A program made the position numbers and the translations under genes. Of a stretch of 64,000 bases of DNA, positions 1 to 8,192 are shown in pieces (the stretch's first letter is position 1; each line of letters starts with the position of its first letter). Source of the DNA: Chryseobacterium sp. OSA05B (GTDB lineage Bacteria > Bacteroidota > Bacteroidia > Flavobacteriales > Weeksellaceae); contig NZ_JAHXYH010000003.1 of the NCBI RefSeq assembly GCF_019970065.1, positions 62,001 through 126,000 of the forward strand, read 5' to 3'. The notes beneath the pieces were generated by a model. The model was not told the DNA's origin and did no database searches. It was given only the letters and a program-made list of their open reading frames with translations.

Positions 1-1
1 A

Positions 2-445
2 GATGAGGTTATTCTTGCCGCCACCGATGCTCAGTTTATAAGGACTGTAGATGCAGGAATGCTGCTGGTAACTCCAAAAAGGATCGTTTCCGTATCAAAG
101 GCTATGTTTGCCCCGGTAAAAGTAAATCAGTATCCAAACGAAACCATCAACGAAGTAAGTTTTGTCAGTAATTCCATTTCTCCGGTTATAAAACTGCATA
201 CAGATAATAAAATCGTTGAGTTCGAATGTTTCTGTGACAGATTAGATGGAGAGCGTTTTTACGACTTCATCAGCAAAATTTATAATCAAAATAAAGCAGC
301 AAAACAGACGCCGGAAACAAAAGAAGTTGCATCCAATCTTATTTTTGAACAGCTTGAAAAACTGGGGAAACTGAGGGAAAATGGAATCCTCACAGAACTG
401 GAATTTGCAGAACAGAAAAAGAAACTGCTCGATCAGCTTTCATAA
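2..445 (+). CDS. PH-like/SHOCT domain protein, 5' end outside window
   Basis: The frame is open from the first base of the window, so the gene starts upstream; the first in-window ATG at 59 is probably internal. What is visible is a beta-rich N-terminal part compatible with a bacterial PH (YokE-like) domain, with LLVTPKRIVSVSK near its start, followed by a linker and a C-terminal helical SHOCT module of about 30 residues (LEKLGKLRENGILTELEFAE). SHOCT modules are short oligomerisation-type helices often attached to membrane or PH-like domains. The function is unknown. The gene ends 11 bp before the GNAT gene, so the two may be co-transcribed. The SHOCT assignment is firm; the PH assignment is an inference from the pattern. 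Confidence 0.75.
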   Translation, partial: DEVILAATDAQFIRTVDAGMLLVTPKRIVSVSKAMFAPVKVNQYPNETINEVSFVSNSISPVIKLHTDNKIVEFECFCDRLDGERFYDFISKIYNQNKAAKQTPETKEVASNLIFEQLEKLGKLRENGILTELEFAEQKKKLLDQLS

Positions 446-456
446 ATAATTTAAGC

Positions 457-1101
457 ATGGCAGGCAATGTATCTGATGATATCCTGGAAAAGTGGTTGAA
501 AGCATGGTCTCTGTCGAGGAAACTCCCTCTTCCGGTAAGATACCACTCGGGTTTTAAAGTAGAAGTAGGAGAGGAAAGGCAGAAAATAAGATATGTTTTT
601 TCTGAGCTGAATGATGATTTTGTCGATCTTTCAAAGCAGATCAATGAACCCTGGGTCTATCTCAAAGTTTGCGCTTCTCCTGACGAAGTGAAAAACGTTG
701 TCCCTGAAAAGTGGGTAATCCAGCCACCCGGATATATGATGTCTTGTTTCGGACCTATGAAGGCTACAGCTAAAGGTTTGTGTAAAGGTTACCGGATTGA
801 GTATGAACAATATAATTCCACGGAAGTCATTAGAATCATTGCAGAAAACGGTGAACTGGCTTCTATAGGTCGGGTTGTTATAGTGGATGATCTTGCTGTT
901 TACGACAGGATTATAACAGAAGAAAAACACCAGAGAAAAGGTCTCGCTACTTTCCTGATGCAGGAACTTGAAAAAACAGCATTATCAAAAGGGATATCAA
1001 ATAATTTTTTAGTAGCTACCGGAGCGGGGAAAAGTCTCTATCAATCAATTGGATGGCAGCTTTACAGTCCTTATACATCCATCGTTATTCCTAATGTTTA
1101 A
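457..1101 (+). CDS. GNAT family N-acetyltransferase
   Basis: 214-residue protein. The C-terminal half carries the GNAT acetyl-CoA signature: a beta strand (VVIVDDLAVY) followed by HQRKGLATFLMQEL, the Q/R-x-x-G-x-G/A pyrophosphate loop, then a late strand and SLYQSIGWQLY, typical of the end of the fold. The N-terminal ~100 residues do not show the catalytic motif and may be an accessory region. The enzyme would transfer an acetyl group from acetyl-CoA to an amine; the substrate cannot be told from sequence. It lies 11 bp downstream of the SHOCT protein gene. Confidence 0.85.
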   Translation: MAGNVSDDILEKWLKAWSLSRKLPLPVRYHSGFKVEVGEERQKIRYVFSELNDDFVDLSKQINEPWVYLKVCASPDEVKNVVPEKWVIQPPGYMMSCFGPMKATAKGLCKGYRIEYEQYNSTEVIRIIAENGELASIGRVVIVDDLAVYDRIITEEKHQRKGLATFLMQELEKTALSKGISNNFLVATGAGKSLYQSIGWQLYSPYTSIVIPNV

Positions 1102-1184
1102 TTTTTAAGGTGTAAAGTTAACCTTAATAAATCCCCATAATAAGATTTAAAAACATTGGTATATTTGTTTAAAATAATAAAACC

Positions 1185-1976
1185 ATGGAAAATTACCTCG
1201 AAATCAATAAAAATTCCTGGAATGCCAAAGTAGATCCGCATTTGAAATCGGATTTCTATTTTGTAGATGAATTTTTAAAAGGAAGAACTTCTCTTAACTC
1301 CATAGAACTGGAGCTTTTGGGTGATATAAAAGGAAAAAGTGTTCTGCATCTCCAGTGTCATTTCGGACAGGATTCTATTTCGCTTTCTAGAATGGGCGCG
1401 GATGTTACCGGAATCGATCTTTCGGATAAGGCTATTGAGGCTGGGAAAGATCTTGCACAACAATGCGGGACCAATACAAAATTCATTTGCTCGGATGTTT
1501 ACAGTCTTCCGGATATTCTGGACCAGAAGTTTGATATCGTGTATACTAGTTACGGAACCATAGGCTGGCTCCCTGATCTGGATCAATGGGCTGGTGTGAT
1601 CAGTCATTTTCTAAAACCTGATGGGAAATTTGTCATGGCAGAATTCCATCCGGCAGTCTGGATGTTTGACGATGATTTTACCAAAGTAGCCTATAACTAT
1701 TTTAATGAAAAGCCTATCGTAGAAACCTTTGAAGGAACCTACGCTGACAGATCTGCGGATATCGTTCAGGAATATGTGATGTGGAACCATTCTCTGGGTG
1801 AAGTTCTTCAGAATTTGATTAACCATAAAATAGAGCTGGAAATCTTTCAGGAGCATGACTGGTCACCTTATCCGTGTTTTAGCCATGTGGATGAATTTGA
1901 AAGAGGAAAATGGAGAATTGCACACATAGGAAATAAAATCCCGATGGTGTATAGCTTAAGAGGAAGGCAGAAGTAA
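1185..1976 (+). CDS. Class I SAM-dependent methyltransferase
   Basis: 263 residues. The SAM-binding motif I is visible as SVLHLQCHFGQDSISLSRMG, followed by acidic motif GIDLSDKAI; a post-I motif FICSDVYSLPD and a later FDIVYTSYGTIGWL complete the Rossmann-like methyltransferase pattern. The C-terminal third is rich in aromatic residues and probably forms the acceptor-binding lid. The substrate is unknown. A TAnnTTTG element (TATATTTG, 1160-1167) lies 18 bp upstream of the ATG, but I see no TTG at the expected minus-33 position. It is a single gene, followed by a long gap. Confidence 0.88.
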   Translation: MENYLEINKNSWNAKVDPHLKSDFYFVDEFLKGRTSLNSIELELLGDIKGKSVLHLQCHFGQDSISLSRMGADVTGIDLSDKAIEAGKDLAQQCGTNTKFICSDVYSLPDILDQKFDIVYTSYGTIGWLPDLDQWAGVISHFLKPDGKFVMAEFHPAVWMFDDDFTKVAYNYFNEKPIVETFEGTYADRSADIVQEYVMWNHSLGEVLQNLINHKIELEIFQEHDWSPYPCFSHVDEFERGKWRIAHIGNKIPMVYSLRGRQK

Positions 1977-2328
1977 ATTTAAAAGAGGGAAGCTGGAAGT
2001 TGTTATTGGTCAATGGGTTTAACTTCAATCCCAAAAAAGCGAAGTTTTTAAAAATAGGAATAGTATGGATGACTGCTAGGAATGACCTAGGAAGCTGTAA
2101 CGTTAAGAAAATGAATTCTTTGAACGTTAAAAAAACGCTATTGTTTGAGTGCGTGACAAAATTTGATTCTTAACATCGATTGTTACCGCAGGAGTTTAGA
2201 GTTTTTAGAGAATAGATTTCATTTTTAGTGAAAGTTTCCAGTCTTGAATTTTTCGTTCTTTTGTTTTAAGACAAAAGGACCTATAAAACATAAGATTATA
2301 GAAAATATTCTTCAGTTTGTAAAATAAA
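1977..2328. other. Intergenic region, no gene; possible dispersed element
   Basis: No convincing reading frame. Two GGAAGCT/GGAAGTT heptamers sit at 1988-2001, matching the heptamer families seen elsewhere in the window. From about 2118 to 2290 the sequence has the look of a decayed intergenic element that ends in an inverted repeat (CTTTTGT at 2258-2264, ACAAAAG at 2271-2277). I see no promoter or RNA gene that I can name. Confidence 0.5.
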
Positions 2329-2362
2329 AAAGTCATCGTAATCCTGAGACTACGATGACTTT
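2329..2362 (-). terminator. Rho-independent terminator of the YtxH-like gene
   Basis: Perfect 12-bp inverted repeat AAAGTCATCGTA / TACGATGACTTT with a 10-nt loop. It is followed on the minus strand by a T-rich run and lies 33 bp downstream of the small gene at 2396-2632. Confidence 0.85.
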
Positions 2363-2395
2363 CTATATATGAATGTTAAAAAAACTAATCTGCTC

Positions 2396-2632
2396 TTAGC
2401 TTAAAGAATCTTCTGCTTTTGTTTTAGCTTCATCTACTTTGTTCTGAACCTGAGACGCAACGTCATTGGCTTTGTTTTTTACATCATTTCCCCATTTGTT
2501 CAGATTGTCCTTAGCTGTATTGATTTTATCTTTTACAGCCTGCTTCTCTTCAGGTGTAGAATTTTTGTATTTCCAATATGCCAAAGCACCAATTCCTAAT
2601 AAAGCTAATAAACCTTTTGTCTTGTTTCCCAT
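2396..2632 (-). CDS. Small YtxH-like membrane-anchored protein
   Basis: 78 residues. The N-terminus holds one hydrophobic segment (GLLALLGIGALAYWKY). A long charged amphipathic helix with repeated lysine, aspartate and asparagine follows (DKINTAKDNLNKWGNDVKNK), a pattern typical of YtxH-domain or LEA/CsbD-like stress proteins. Such proteins are small, abundant envelope or stress proteins in Bacteroidota; the exact role is not known. It has its own terminator and reads as a single gene. Confidence 0.75.
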   Translation of the reverse strand: MGNKTKGLLALLGIGALAYWKYKNSTPEEKQAVKDKINTAKDNLNKWGNDVKNKANDVASQVQNKVDEAKTKAEDSLS

Positions 2633-2728
2633 GATTTCTATTTTTAAGTGTTGTATTAAAATTTGTTATTACTAAACATGTAAAATACGTGCCAAAAAAA
2701 TAAATCAGATGATAAAAAAATGTTAAAA

Positions 2729-3571
2729 TTATTGGAAGACCTCAAAACTTTCGCCATCAAAACTGGCAAAGACCATCGTAGGATAAGAATCCTGATGATA
2801 GATATTTCCATCTTTGTCTATGGCAATGGCACCTGCGAATCCGTCAATCACCTTAAGTTCCTCAAAAGTCTTGGTAAAGGCTTGTTCAAGAGTCATTCCG
2901 TCGGTAGCTCTTGTGACGATCTTTGCGGCAGTCGCATTGCTTACAATATCTTCTCCAACACCGGTACAGCTTACAGCACAAACTGAATTGGCATAATTTC
3001 CTGCGACAGTAGCCGAATCTGAAATCCTTCCCGGAATTTCAAAACCTTTTCCTCCGGTAGAGGTTGCTACAGCCAGTTTTCCGTCCTTATCAAGAGCAAC
3101 GCAGCCTACAGTTCCTTTTCCGCCATTATTCAGTTTAGCTTCATATTCGCTTCTTCTCTGAGGAATTTCAGTAGAAAAGTTTTCAAAACCATGTTCGGAT
3201 GCGTAGATTTTAGCACCATTTCCGCCGAGAACCCTGTCATCTTCATGGATGAGTTCTTTGGCTACAAAAACAGGATTTTTTACTTCCTGAAGATTGATCA
3301 CACCGCTTAATTTCTGCGTTTGTCCATCCATAATGGCAGCACTCATACGGATCACCCCATCACTTTGTATCTGGGAACCAATGCCTGCATTATAAAGAGG
3401 ATCATCTTCCAGAAGAGAAACAGCATAAGCCACCGTATCAAATGCAGAATGCGTCTGAAGATAATCAAAGGCTTTCTGAGCGATCTGTTTTAAAGAATTT
3501 TGTTTGGCTGTCTTTACTTCATGGCTTTGGTCGCTTTCAGAGAAAAAACCGCCGTGGATGATTATTTTCAT
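2729..3571 (-). CDS. iaaA: Isoaspartyl peptidase / type III L-asparaginase
   Basis: 280-residue Ntn-hydrolase of the plant-type asparaginase family. The family motif NAGIGS is at about residues 61-66. The autocleavage site GKG-TVGCVA has Thr154 as the predicted N-terminal nucleophile of the mature beta subunit, and a TSTGG substrate loop follows. These enzymes hydrolyse beta-aspartyl dipeptides and asparagine. Cyanophycinase releases beta-Asp-Arg dipeptides, so its position directly downstream of cphB (94-bp gap, same strand) fits the second step of cyanophycin breakdown. The family assignment is seen in sequence; the in vivo substrate is inferred from the neighbours. There is no signal peptide, so a cytoplasmic location is expected. 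Confidence 0.9.
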   Translation of the reverse strand: MKIIIHGGFFSESDQSHEVKTAKQNSLKQIAQKAFDYLQTHSAFDTVAYAVSLLEDDPLYNAGIGSQIQSDGVIRMSAAIMDGQTQKLSGVINLQEVKNPVFVAKELIHEDDRVLGGNGAKIYASEHGFENFSTEIPQRRSEYEAKLNNGGKGTVGCVALDKDGKLAVATSTGGKGFEIPGRISDSATVAGNYANSVCAVSCTGVGEDIVSNATAAKIVTRATDGMTLEQAFTKTFEELKVIDGFAGAIAIDKDGNIYHQDSYPTMVFASFDGESFEVFQ

Positions 3572-3582
3572 ATGTTATAGGT

Positions 3583-3664
3583 GTCAATTGTGGAAATCAA
3601 TTGTCAAGATAAAGTTAAAAAATTTTAGCTGATGAAATTCACAATTCACCATTTACTATTCACT
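3583..3664. repeat. Heptamer-phased tract between iaaA and cphB
   Basis: GTCAATT (3583-3589), GTGGAAA, and, after a gap, ATTCACA, ATTCACC, ATTTACT, ATTCACT (3637-3664), four consecutive 7-mers. The same words occur at 63157-63322. Confidence 0.7.
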
Positions 3665-3665
3665 T

Positions 3666-4556
3666 TTATTTGTCCTGCGGTATCGGATTAAACTGTGAAT
3701 TCTCTATCGTCAGTTTTTTCGTAGTAAGGTCGTAATGGTCATTCATAGACATAACGTGTACGGTAAGGTTATCGATAGAAATAGGTTCTCCAAGGTTGAT
3801 ATTGGTAAGATTGGTGTCTTTAATGAACCTTCCGTCTACCAAGATCACAAGACCTGAACCTACAGCTGTCATGACATCATCATGAATAAAAAGTCCGGTA
3901 TCTTCACCCAGCCCGATTCCCAGTGTTCTCGGATTGTTGACTACCGCCTGGAAAAGACGTCCGATTCTGCCTCTCTGTACAAAATGGGTATCAATAATGA
4001 CGTTGTCTATTAAACCTAATCCCTGGGTGGTTTTAATTTCACCTTTCAAAAGAGATTCAGAGCTGCTTCCCTGATAAATCATATTTTCAGAAGCGGCTGC
4101 TGCACCGGCAGAAGTTCCGGAGTATATAAAGTCCTGTTCCTGATATTTCAGTAAAATGGTATCGTGAAATCGGGTCCCTCCAAGAATAGAGGTCAGTCTC
4201 AGCTGATCTCCACCGGTGAACATCACCACGTCTGCTGCATTGGCTCTTGCGGCCATAGCATCGGAATTGGCTTCTTCACGGTTGTGGATGTCAAGAATAT
4301 TTACATTTTTGGCACCAAGAAACTCAAAAGCTTTCTTGTATTCTGTACCTACAATTTGTGGAATTTGTGAGGCTGTCGTTACGATTTCGATGACCGAATT
4401 TTCCTTGTGTTTTGATTCATTGATGATCTTTCGCAAGATCCCTCTTTCAAAGAAATTAAGGTTTTTTTCAATGTTCTGATCGAAATCGGTTTCTGCAAAA
4501 CTTCCTTTGTTTACAGCTCCTCCGATAATAATTAATTTTCCAACGGGTCTCATCAT
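3666..4556 (-). CDS. cphB: Cyanophycinase
   Basis: Serine exopeptidase of the S51 family that releases beta-Asp-Arg dipeptides from cyanophycin. Visible features are the N-terminal GKLIIIGGA strand, MFTGGDQLRL, and the nucleophile elbow YSGTSAGAAA (G-x-S-A-G). A later segment GIGLGEDTGLFI is also typical. The frame is open to an ATG at 4604, but I chose the ATG pair at 4556/4553 because the family N-terminus begins at RPVGKLIIIGG and a TAAATTTG promoter element (4570-4563) lies inside the longer version. The length is then 296 residues, normal for a cytoplasmic cyanophycinase. It is divergent from cphA and followed by the isoaspartyl peptidase. Confidence 0.92.
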   Translation of the reverse strand: MMRPVGKLIIIGGAVNKGSFAETDFDQNIEKNLNFFERGILRKIINESKHKENSVIEIVTTASQIPQIVGTEYKKAFEFLGAKNVNILDIHNREEANSDAMAARANAADVVMFTGGDQLRLTSILGGTRFHDTILLKYQEQDFIYSGTSAGAAAASENMIYQGSSSESLLKGEIKTTQGLGLIDNVIIDTHFVQRGRIGRLFQAVVNNPRTLGIGLGEDTGLFIHDDVMTAVGSGLVILVDGRFIKDTNLTNINLGEPISIDNLTVHVMSMNDHYDLTTKKLTIENSQFNPIPQDK

Positions 4557-4562
4557 AGTGTG

Positions 4563-4611
4563 CAAATTTAAAAAATAATTGACATTTGACGAAATTCCTA
4601 CCACATTTAAA
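4563..4611 (-). promoter_or_regulatory. cphB promoter region with conserved TTTAAATGTGGTA box
   Basis: Reading the minus strand, the 13-mer TTTAAATGTGGTA (4611-4599) is followed after 4 nt by TTTCGT and then, 28 nt beyond the box, by TAAATTTG (4570-4563), a match to the Bacteroidota minus-7 consensus TAnnTTTG. The ATG follows 6 nt later. There is no TTG at minus-33; TTTCG lies there instead. The same box occurs in the opposite orientation before cphA. Confidence 0.6.
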
Positions 4612-4665
4612 TGATTTTTAATCTTTTAGGATTGTTAATTTATTTTAATTCTTTTTTGAGAAATG

Positions 4666-4709
4666 TTTAAATGTGGTATAGTTTCGTTTAGGGTTTTACA
4701 TTATCTTTG
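4666..4709 (+). promoter_or_regulatory. cphA promoter region with conserved TTTAAATGTGGTA box
   Basis: TTTAAATGTGGTA at 4666-4678 is the exact reverse complement of 4599-4611. It is followed after 3 nt by TTTCGT and, 23 nt beyond the box, by TATCTTTG (4702-4709), a TAnnTTTG minus-7 match. cphA starts at 4755. The box sits where a class II activator would bind, just upstream of or overlapping minus-33; this is an inference from position. Confidence 0.6.
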
Positions 4710-4754
4710 ATTTTTGAAGGAGTTATTGTTAACTGATAAAAATGCAAATAGATT

Positions 4755-7385
4755 ATGAAAATTGAGAAGATACAGGCACTACGCGGCCCAAATATCTGGA
4801 GTATCAGAAGAAAGAAGCTGATACAGATGAGATTGGACCTTGAAGAAATGGAGAATTATCCTACCAACAAGATCGACGGATTCAGGGAAAGAATTCAAAA
4901 ACTGATCCCATCTCTCATCACACACAGATGCTCAGAAGGAGTGGAGGGCGGATTTTTTCACAGGATAGAAACAGGAACCTGGATGGGACATGTGATTGAA
5001 CATATCGCCCTGGAAATACAGACGCTTGCGGGTATGGATGTAGGTTTCGGAAGAACCCGTGAAACAAAATCACCAGGAATATATAATGTGGTCTTTAATT
5101 ATATTGAAGAGAATGCAGGGATCTATGCGGCTGAAGAAGCAGTAAAAATCGCAGAAGCTCTTATTGAAGACAAGGAATATGATATCCATGCTTGTATCCA
5201 CAGATTAAAAGAGATCAGAGAACGTGTACGTCTGGGCCCTTCTACAGGAAGTATTGTAGAGGAAGCAGTTTCCAGAAGGATTCCGTGGATCAGATTAGGA
5301 ACAAACTCGCTAGTACAGCTTGGTTACGGTGTGAATCAGCAACGTTTTCAGGCTACGATTACCGGAAAGACAAGTTCTATTGCGGTAGATATTGCATGCA
5401 ATAAAGAACTGACCAAAAGAATGCTTCATGATGCGGCTATTCCGGTTCCTATCGGTGATTTGGTGGTGGATGAAGAAGGCTTAACCGATGTTATCAGAAA
5501 GATTGGTTATCCGATCGTTCTGAAACCACTGGACGGCAATCATGGAAAAGGGTCTTCCATCAATGTTAACGATTGGGAGGCTGCCAAAATAGGGTTGGAA
5601 CATGCTCAGAAATATTCCAGAAAAGTAATTGTAGAGAAATATGTTACAGGCTATGACTTCAGGGTTTTGGTCATTAACAATAAAATGGTAGCTGCGGCAA
5701 GAAGAGTTCCTGCTCACGTGGTGGGTGACGGTGAACTGAATCTTCAGGAGCTGATCGATAAAGAAAATAAAGATCCGAGAAGAGGCTACGGTCATGAAAA
5801 TGTCCTTACGGAAATAGAAGTGGATAAGGATACTTCAGAGCTTCTTGAAAAACTTCATTATACCCTTGAAACTGTTCCTCACAAGGGAGAAATAGTGTAT
5901 TTAAAATCAACAGCCAATCTTTCTACAGGTGGAACATCCATAGATGTTACCGATATGGTACACCCGGAAAATATTACGATGGCTGAAAGAGTTTCCAAAA
6001 TCATTGGCTTGGATGTCTGCGGGATCGATATTATGGCGGAAAACCTTACGCAGCCATTGAAAGAAAGTGGTGCTGCGATCATAGAAGTGAATGCTGCACC
6101 AGGATTCAGAATGCACCTGGCACCAAGCGAAGGTCTTCCGAGAAACGTAGCTGCACCGGTTGTTGATATGCTGTATCCTCCGGGAAAACCTTTCACGATT
6201 CCAATTATTGCTGTAACAGGGACCAATGGAAAAACAACGACCACGAGACTGATCTCTCATATTGTAAAAAGCAACGGCTACAGAGTAGGTTTCACGACTT
6301 CTGACGGTATTTATATTCAGAATACGATGCTTACAAAAGGAGATACTACAGGACCAATTTCTGCTGAATTTGTTTTAAAAGATCCAACTGTTGAATTTGC
6401 CGTGCTGGAAACGGCCAGAGGAGGAATTCTTCGTTCAGGGCTGGGATTTTCACAGTGTGATATCGGGGTTTTGACCAATATCGAGGAAGACCATTTAGGA
6501 ATGAATGATATTCACAACCTGAAAGATCTTACGAAAGTAAAAAGAGTCGTTCTGGATAGCGTGAAGAAAAATGGATGGAGCGTATTGAATGCGGACAACG
6601 AATATTCTATGAGGATTATTAATGATCTTGACAGCAAAGTTGCCATTTTCAGTATGGATGAAAATAATCCTCACATTGTAAAATTTGCCAAAGAAGGAAA
6701 AATCACCTGTATTTATGAAGAAGGCTTTGTAACGATTAAAAAAGGGGACTGGAAGATCAGAATAGGAAAAGCCAAAGATTTCCCGATTACGATGGAAGGC
6801 AAAGCCAAGTTTATGATAGAAAACGTTCTAGCAGCCAGTTTGGCGAGTTATCTTTACGGTTTTGCTATTGAAGATATTTCTAATTCTCTAAGAACTTTTA
6901 TTCCGAGTGCCCAGCTTACACCGGGAAGACTGAATGTGTTTAAATTCAAAAGTTTCAAGGTACTTATTGATTTTGCTCACAATCCTTCAGGGTATGAAGC
7001 AATCGAAGATTATCTTAAAAATGTGGAATCTACAAAGAAAATAGGGATTATTTCCGGAGTGGGTGACAGACGTGACAGTGATATCAGAGAATGTGGGAAA
7101 ATCGCCGGAAGAATGTTTGATTATATCATTATCCGAAACGAAAAACACCTCAGAGGAAGAACGGAAGAAGAGATCAACGGGCTGATCATCGATGGGATTA
7201 ATGAAGCCGGAAGAGATGTAAGCTATGAGATTATTCCTAAGGAAATCGAAGCCTTAAAACACGCGATGGGAATGGCTGAAGACGGAACTTTCATCACGGC
7301 TTTAAGTGACGTTATTTCAAATGCTATAGATCTTGTACAGGAATATCAGACAAGAGAACTTCTCGAAGACGATAAAAATTCATAA
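4755..7385 (+). CDS. cphA: Cyanophycin synthetase
   Basis: 876 residues, the usual length of CphA (about 875). It polymerises Asp and Arg into multi-L-arginyl-poly-L-aspartate using two ATP-dependent active sites. The domains in order are: an N-terminal CphA domain (about 1-160, with HRCSEGVEGGFFHRIETGTW); an ATP-grasp ligase domain (about 210-475, with PIVLKPLDGNHGKG and the metal-binding end AAIIEVNAAPGFRMHLAPSE); and a C-terminal Mur-ligase domain whose P-loop GTNGKTTTTRL starts at Gly489. That domain also has DFAHNPSGYEAIEDYL and GVGDRRDSD. All key motifs are present, so it should be active. It is divergent from cphB with a shared motif in the 198-bp gap, and is followed by a strong terminator. 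A primer-type CphA2 lacks the Mur active site, so that alternative is unlikely. Confidence 0.96.
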   Translation: MKIEKIQALRGPNIWSIRRKKLIQMRLDLEEMENYPTNKIDGFRERIQKLIPSLITHRCSEGVEGGFFHRIETGTWMGHVIEHIALEIQTLAGMDVGFGRTRETKSPGIYNVVFNYIEENAGIYAAEEAVKIAEALIEDKEYDIHACIHRLKEIRERVRLGPSTGSIVEEAVSRRIPWIRLGTNSLVQLGYGVNQQRFQATITGKTSSIAVDIACNKELTKRMLHDAAIPVPIGDLVVDEEGLTDVIRKIGYPIVLKPLDGNHGKGSSINVNDWEAAKIGLEHAQKYSRKVIVEKYVTGYDFRVLVINNKMVAAARRVPAHVVGDGELNLQELIDKENKDPRRGYGHENVLTEIEVDKDTSELLEKLHYTLETVPHKGEIVYLKSTANLSTGGTSIDVTDMVHPENITMAERVSKIIGLDVCGIDIMAENLTQPLKESGAAIIEVNAAPGFRMHLAPSEGLPRNVAAPVVDMLYPPGKPFTIPIIAVTGTNGKTTTTRLISHIVKSNGYRVGFTTSDGIYIQNTMLTKGDTTGPISAEFVLKDPTVEFAVLETARGGILRSGLGFSQCDIGVLTNIEEDHLGMNDIHNLKDLTKVKRVVLDSVKKNGWSVLNADNEYSMRIINDLDSKVAIFSMDENNPHIVKFAKEGKITCIYEEGFVTIKKGDWKIRIGKAKDFPITMEGKAKFMIENVLAASLASYLYGFAIEDISNSLRTFIPSAQLTPGRLNVFKFKSFKVLIDFAHNPSGYEAIEDYLKNVESTKKIGIISGVGDRRDSDIRECGKIAGRMFDYIIIRNEKHLRGRTEEEINGLIIDGINEAGRDVSYEIIPKEIEALKHAMGMAEDGTFITALSDVISNAIDLVQEYQTRELLEDDKNS

Positions 7386-7408
7386 AATAATACATACTCT
7401 ATACTCAA

Positions 7409-7435
7409 AACGGCTGAAAATTCAGCCGTTTTTTT
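7409..7435 (+). terminator. Rho-independent terminator of cphA
   Basis: Inverted repeat AACGGCTGAA / TTCAGCCGTT around a 2-nt centre (7409-7430), followed by a run of T to 7435, 24 bp after the cphA stop. Confidence 0.9.
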
Positions 7436-7561
7436 CTTTCAAACAAATGAGTATACATATCTGTGGAATCTGTTTAATCTGTGGGAGATTTTTAAACGCA
7501 AAGTTCTATGAAGAGTACGAATGTAAATCTGTATGTTAAAAAAAAAACAGATCAACTCCTT

Positions 7562-8056
7562 TTATTTTAAATCAAATAGTAATTTAGCTTTTTGAAGATA
7601 CGTTTCTGAGTTCTGCGAAAGATCAAGAAAGAATTCGGTCTGCCATTTTTGAGTTGCTTTTGCGTGCCTGCTTTCTGTAAGATCCCAGCTTGGATATACT
7701 CTGATTCCTCTTTTTCCTACCTTTTTTCCATGGGAAACAATTCCTTTATTGATAAGAATTTCTTTTGGGAAAATAAAAATCCCTTTGTCATGATCTTTGG
7801 ATGCAGAGATCAGATAAAAATCAAATACATCCTCTGAATCAAATGGAGCCGTTTCTCCTTTTCCATTCCGTTTCCAGATGGTTACAAACTGACCTGTTTT
7901 CGTGGGTGTTATTTTGGCCGTACGGAATTTAATATTTAAATGGTTCAGTGTAAAACTGCAACCGGAATAATCCTTAGCTTCTCTATCTTCTTCCGCATTT
8001 AAAAGTTTCAGTCCAAGGGGTTGAAAAATGGTTTCATCAACATGGTCAAGATTCAT
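7562..8056 (-). CDS. MepB family protein
   Basis: 164 residues. The pattern matches the MepB family, named from the Staphylococcus mepRAB locus: YSGCSFTLNHLNIKFRTAKITPTKTGQFVTIWKR near the N-terminus, then an acidic segment, FDFYLIS and GIFIFPKEIL, and a C-terminal GIRVYPSWD block (all quoted in pieces below 20 residues in the family alignment sense). The family is small, soluble and of unknown biochemical role; despite its name it is not a transporter. There is no signal peptide. It is the last gene of the long minus-strand run, 136 bp downstream of the ATP-grasp-like gene, with no obvious promoter between them. Confidence 0.8.
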   Translation of the reverse strand: MNLDHVDETIFQPLGLKLLNAEEDREAKDYSGCSFTLNHLNIKFRTAKITPTKTGQFVTIWKRNGKGETAPFDSEDVFDFYLISASKDHDKGIFIFPKEILINKGIVSHGKKVGKRGIRVYPSWDLTESRHAKATQKWQTEFFLDLSQNSETYLQKAKLLFDLK

Positions 8057-8192
8057 TAGTGCTATTTTTATTGTTCGCTCTTTTTCTATTCAGATGTAGA
8101 AATTGCTATTGAAAATCTGTCTTACAAAAGTAGTAAATCCTCCTGGATTCAGAAGGATTTGCTGTATTAATCAAGATTTGATTTGTTTCTTA

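Noticed and set aside
5879..6260. Two long antisense frames within cphA
   Set aside because: Both are shadows of the cphA reading frame with no ribosome site or protein motif.
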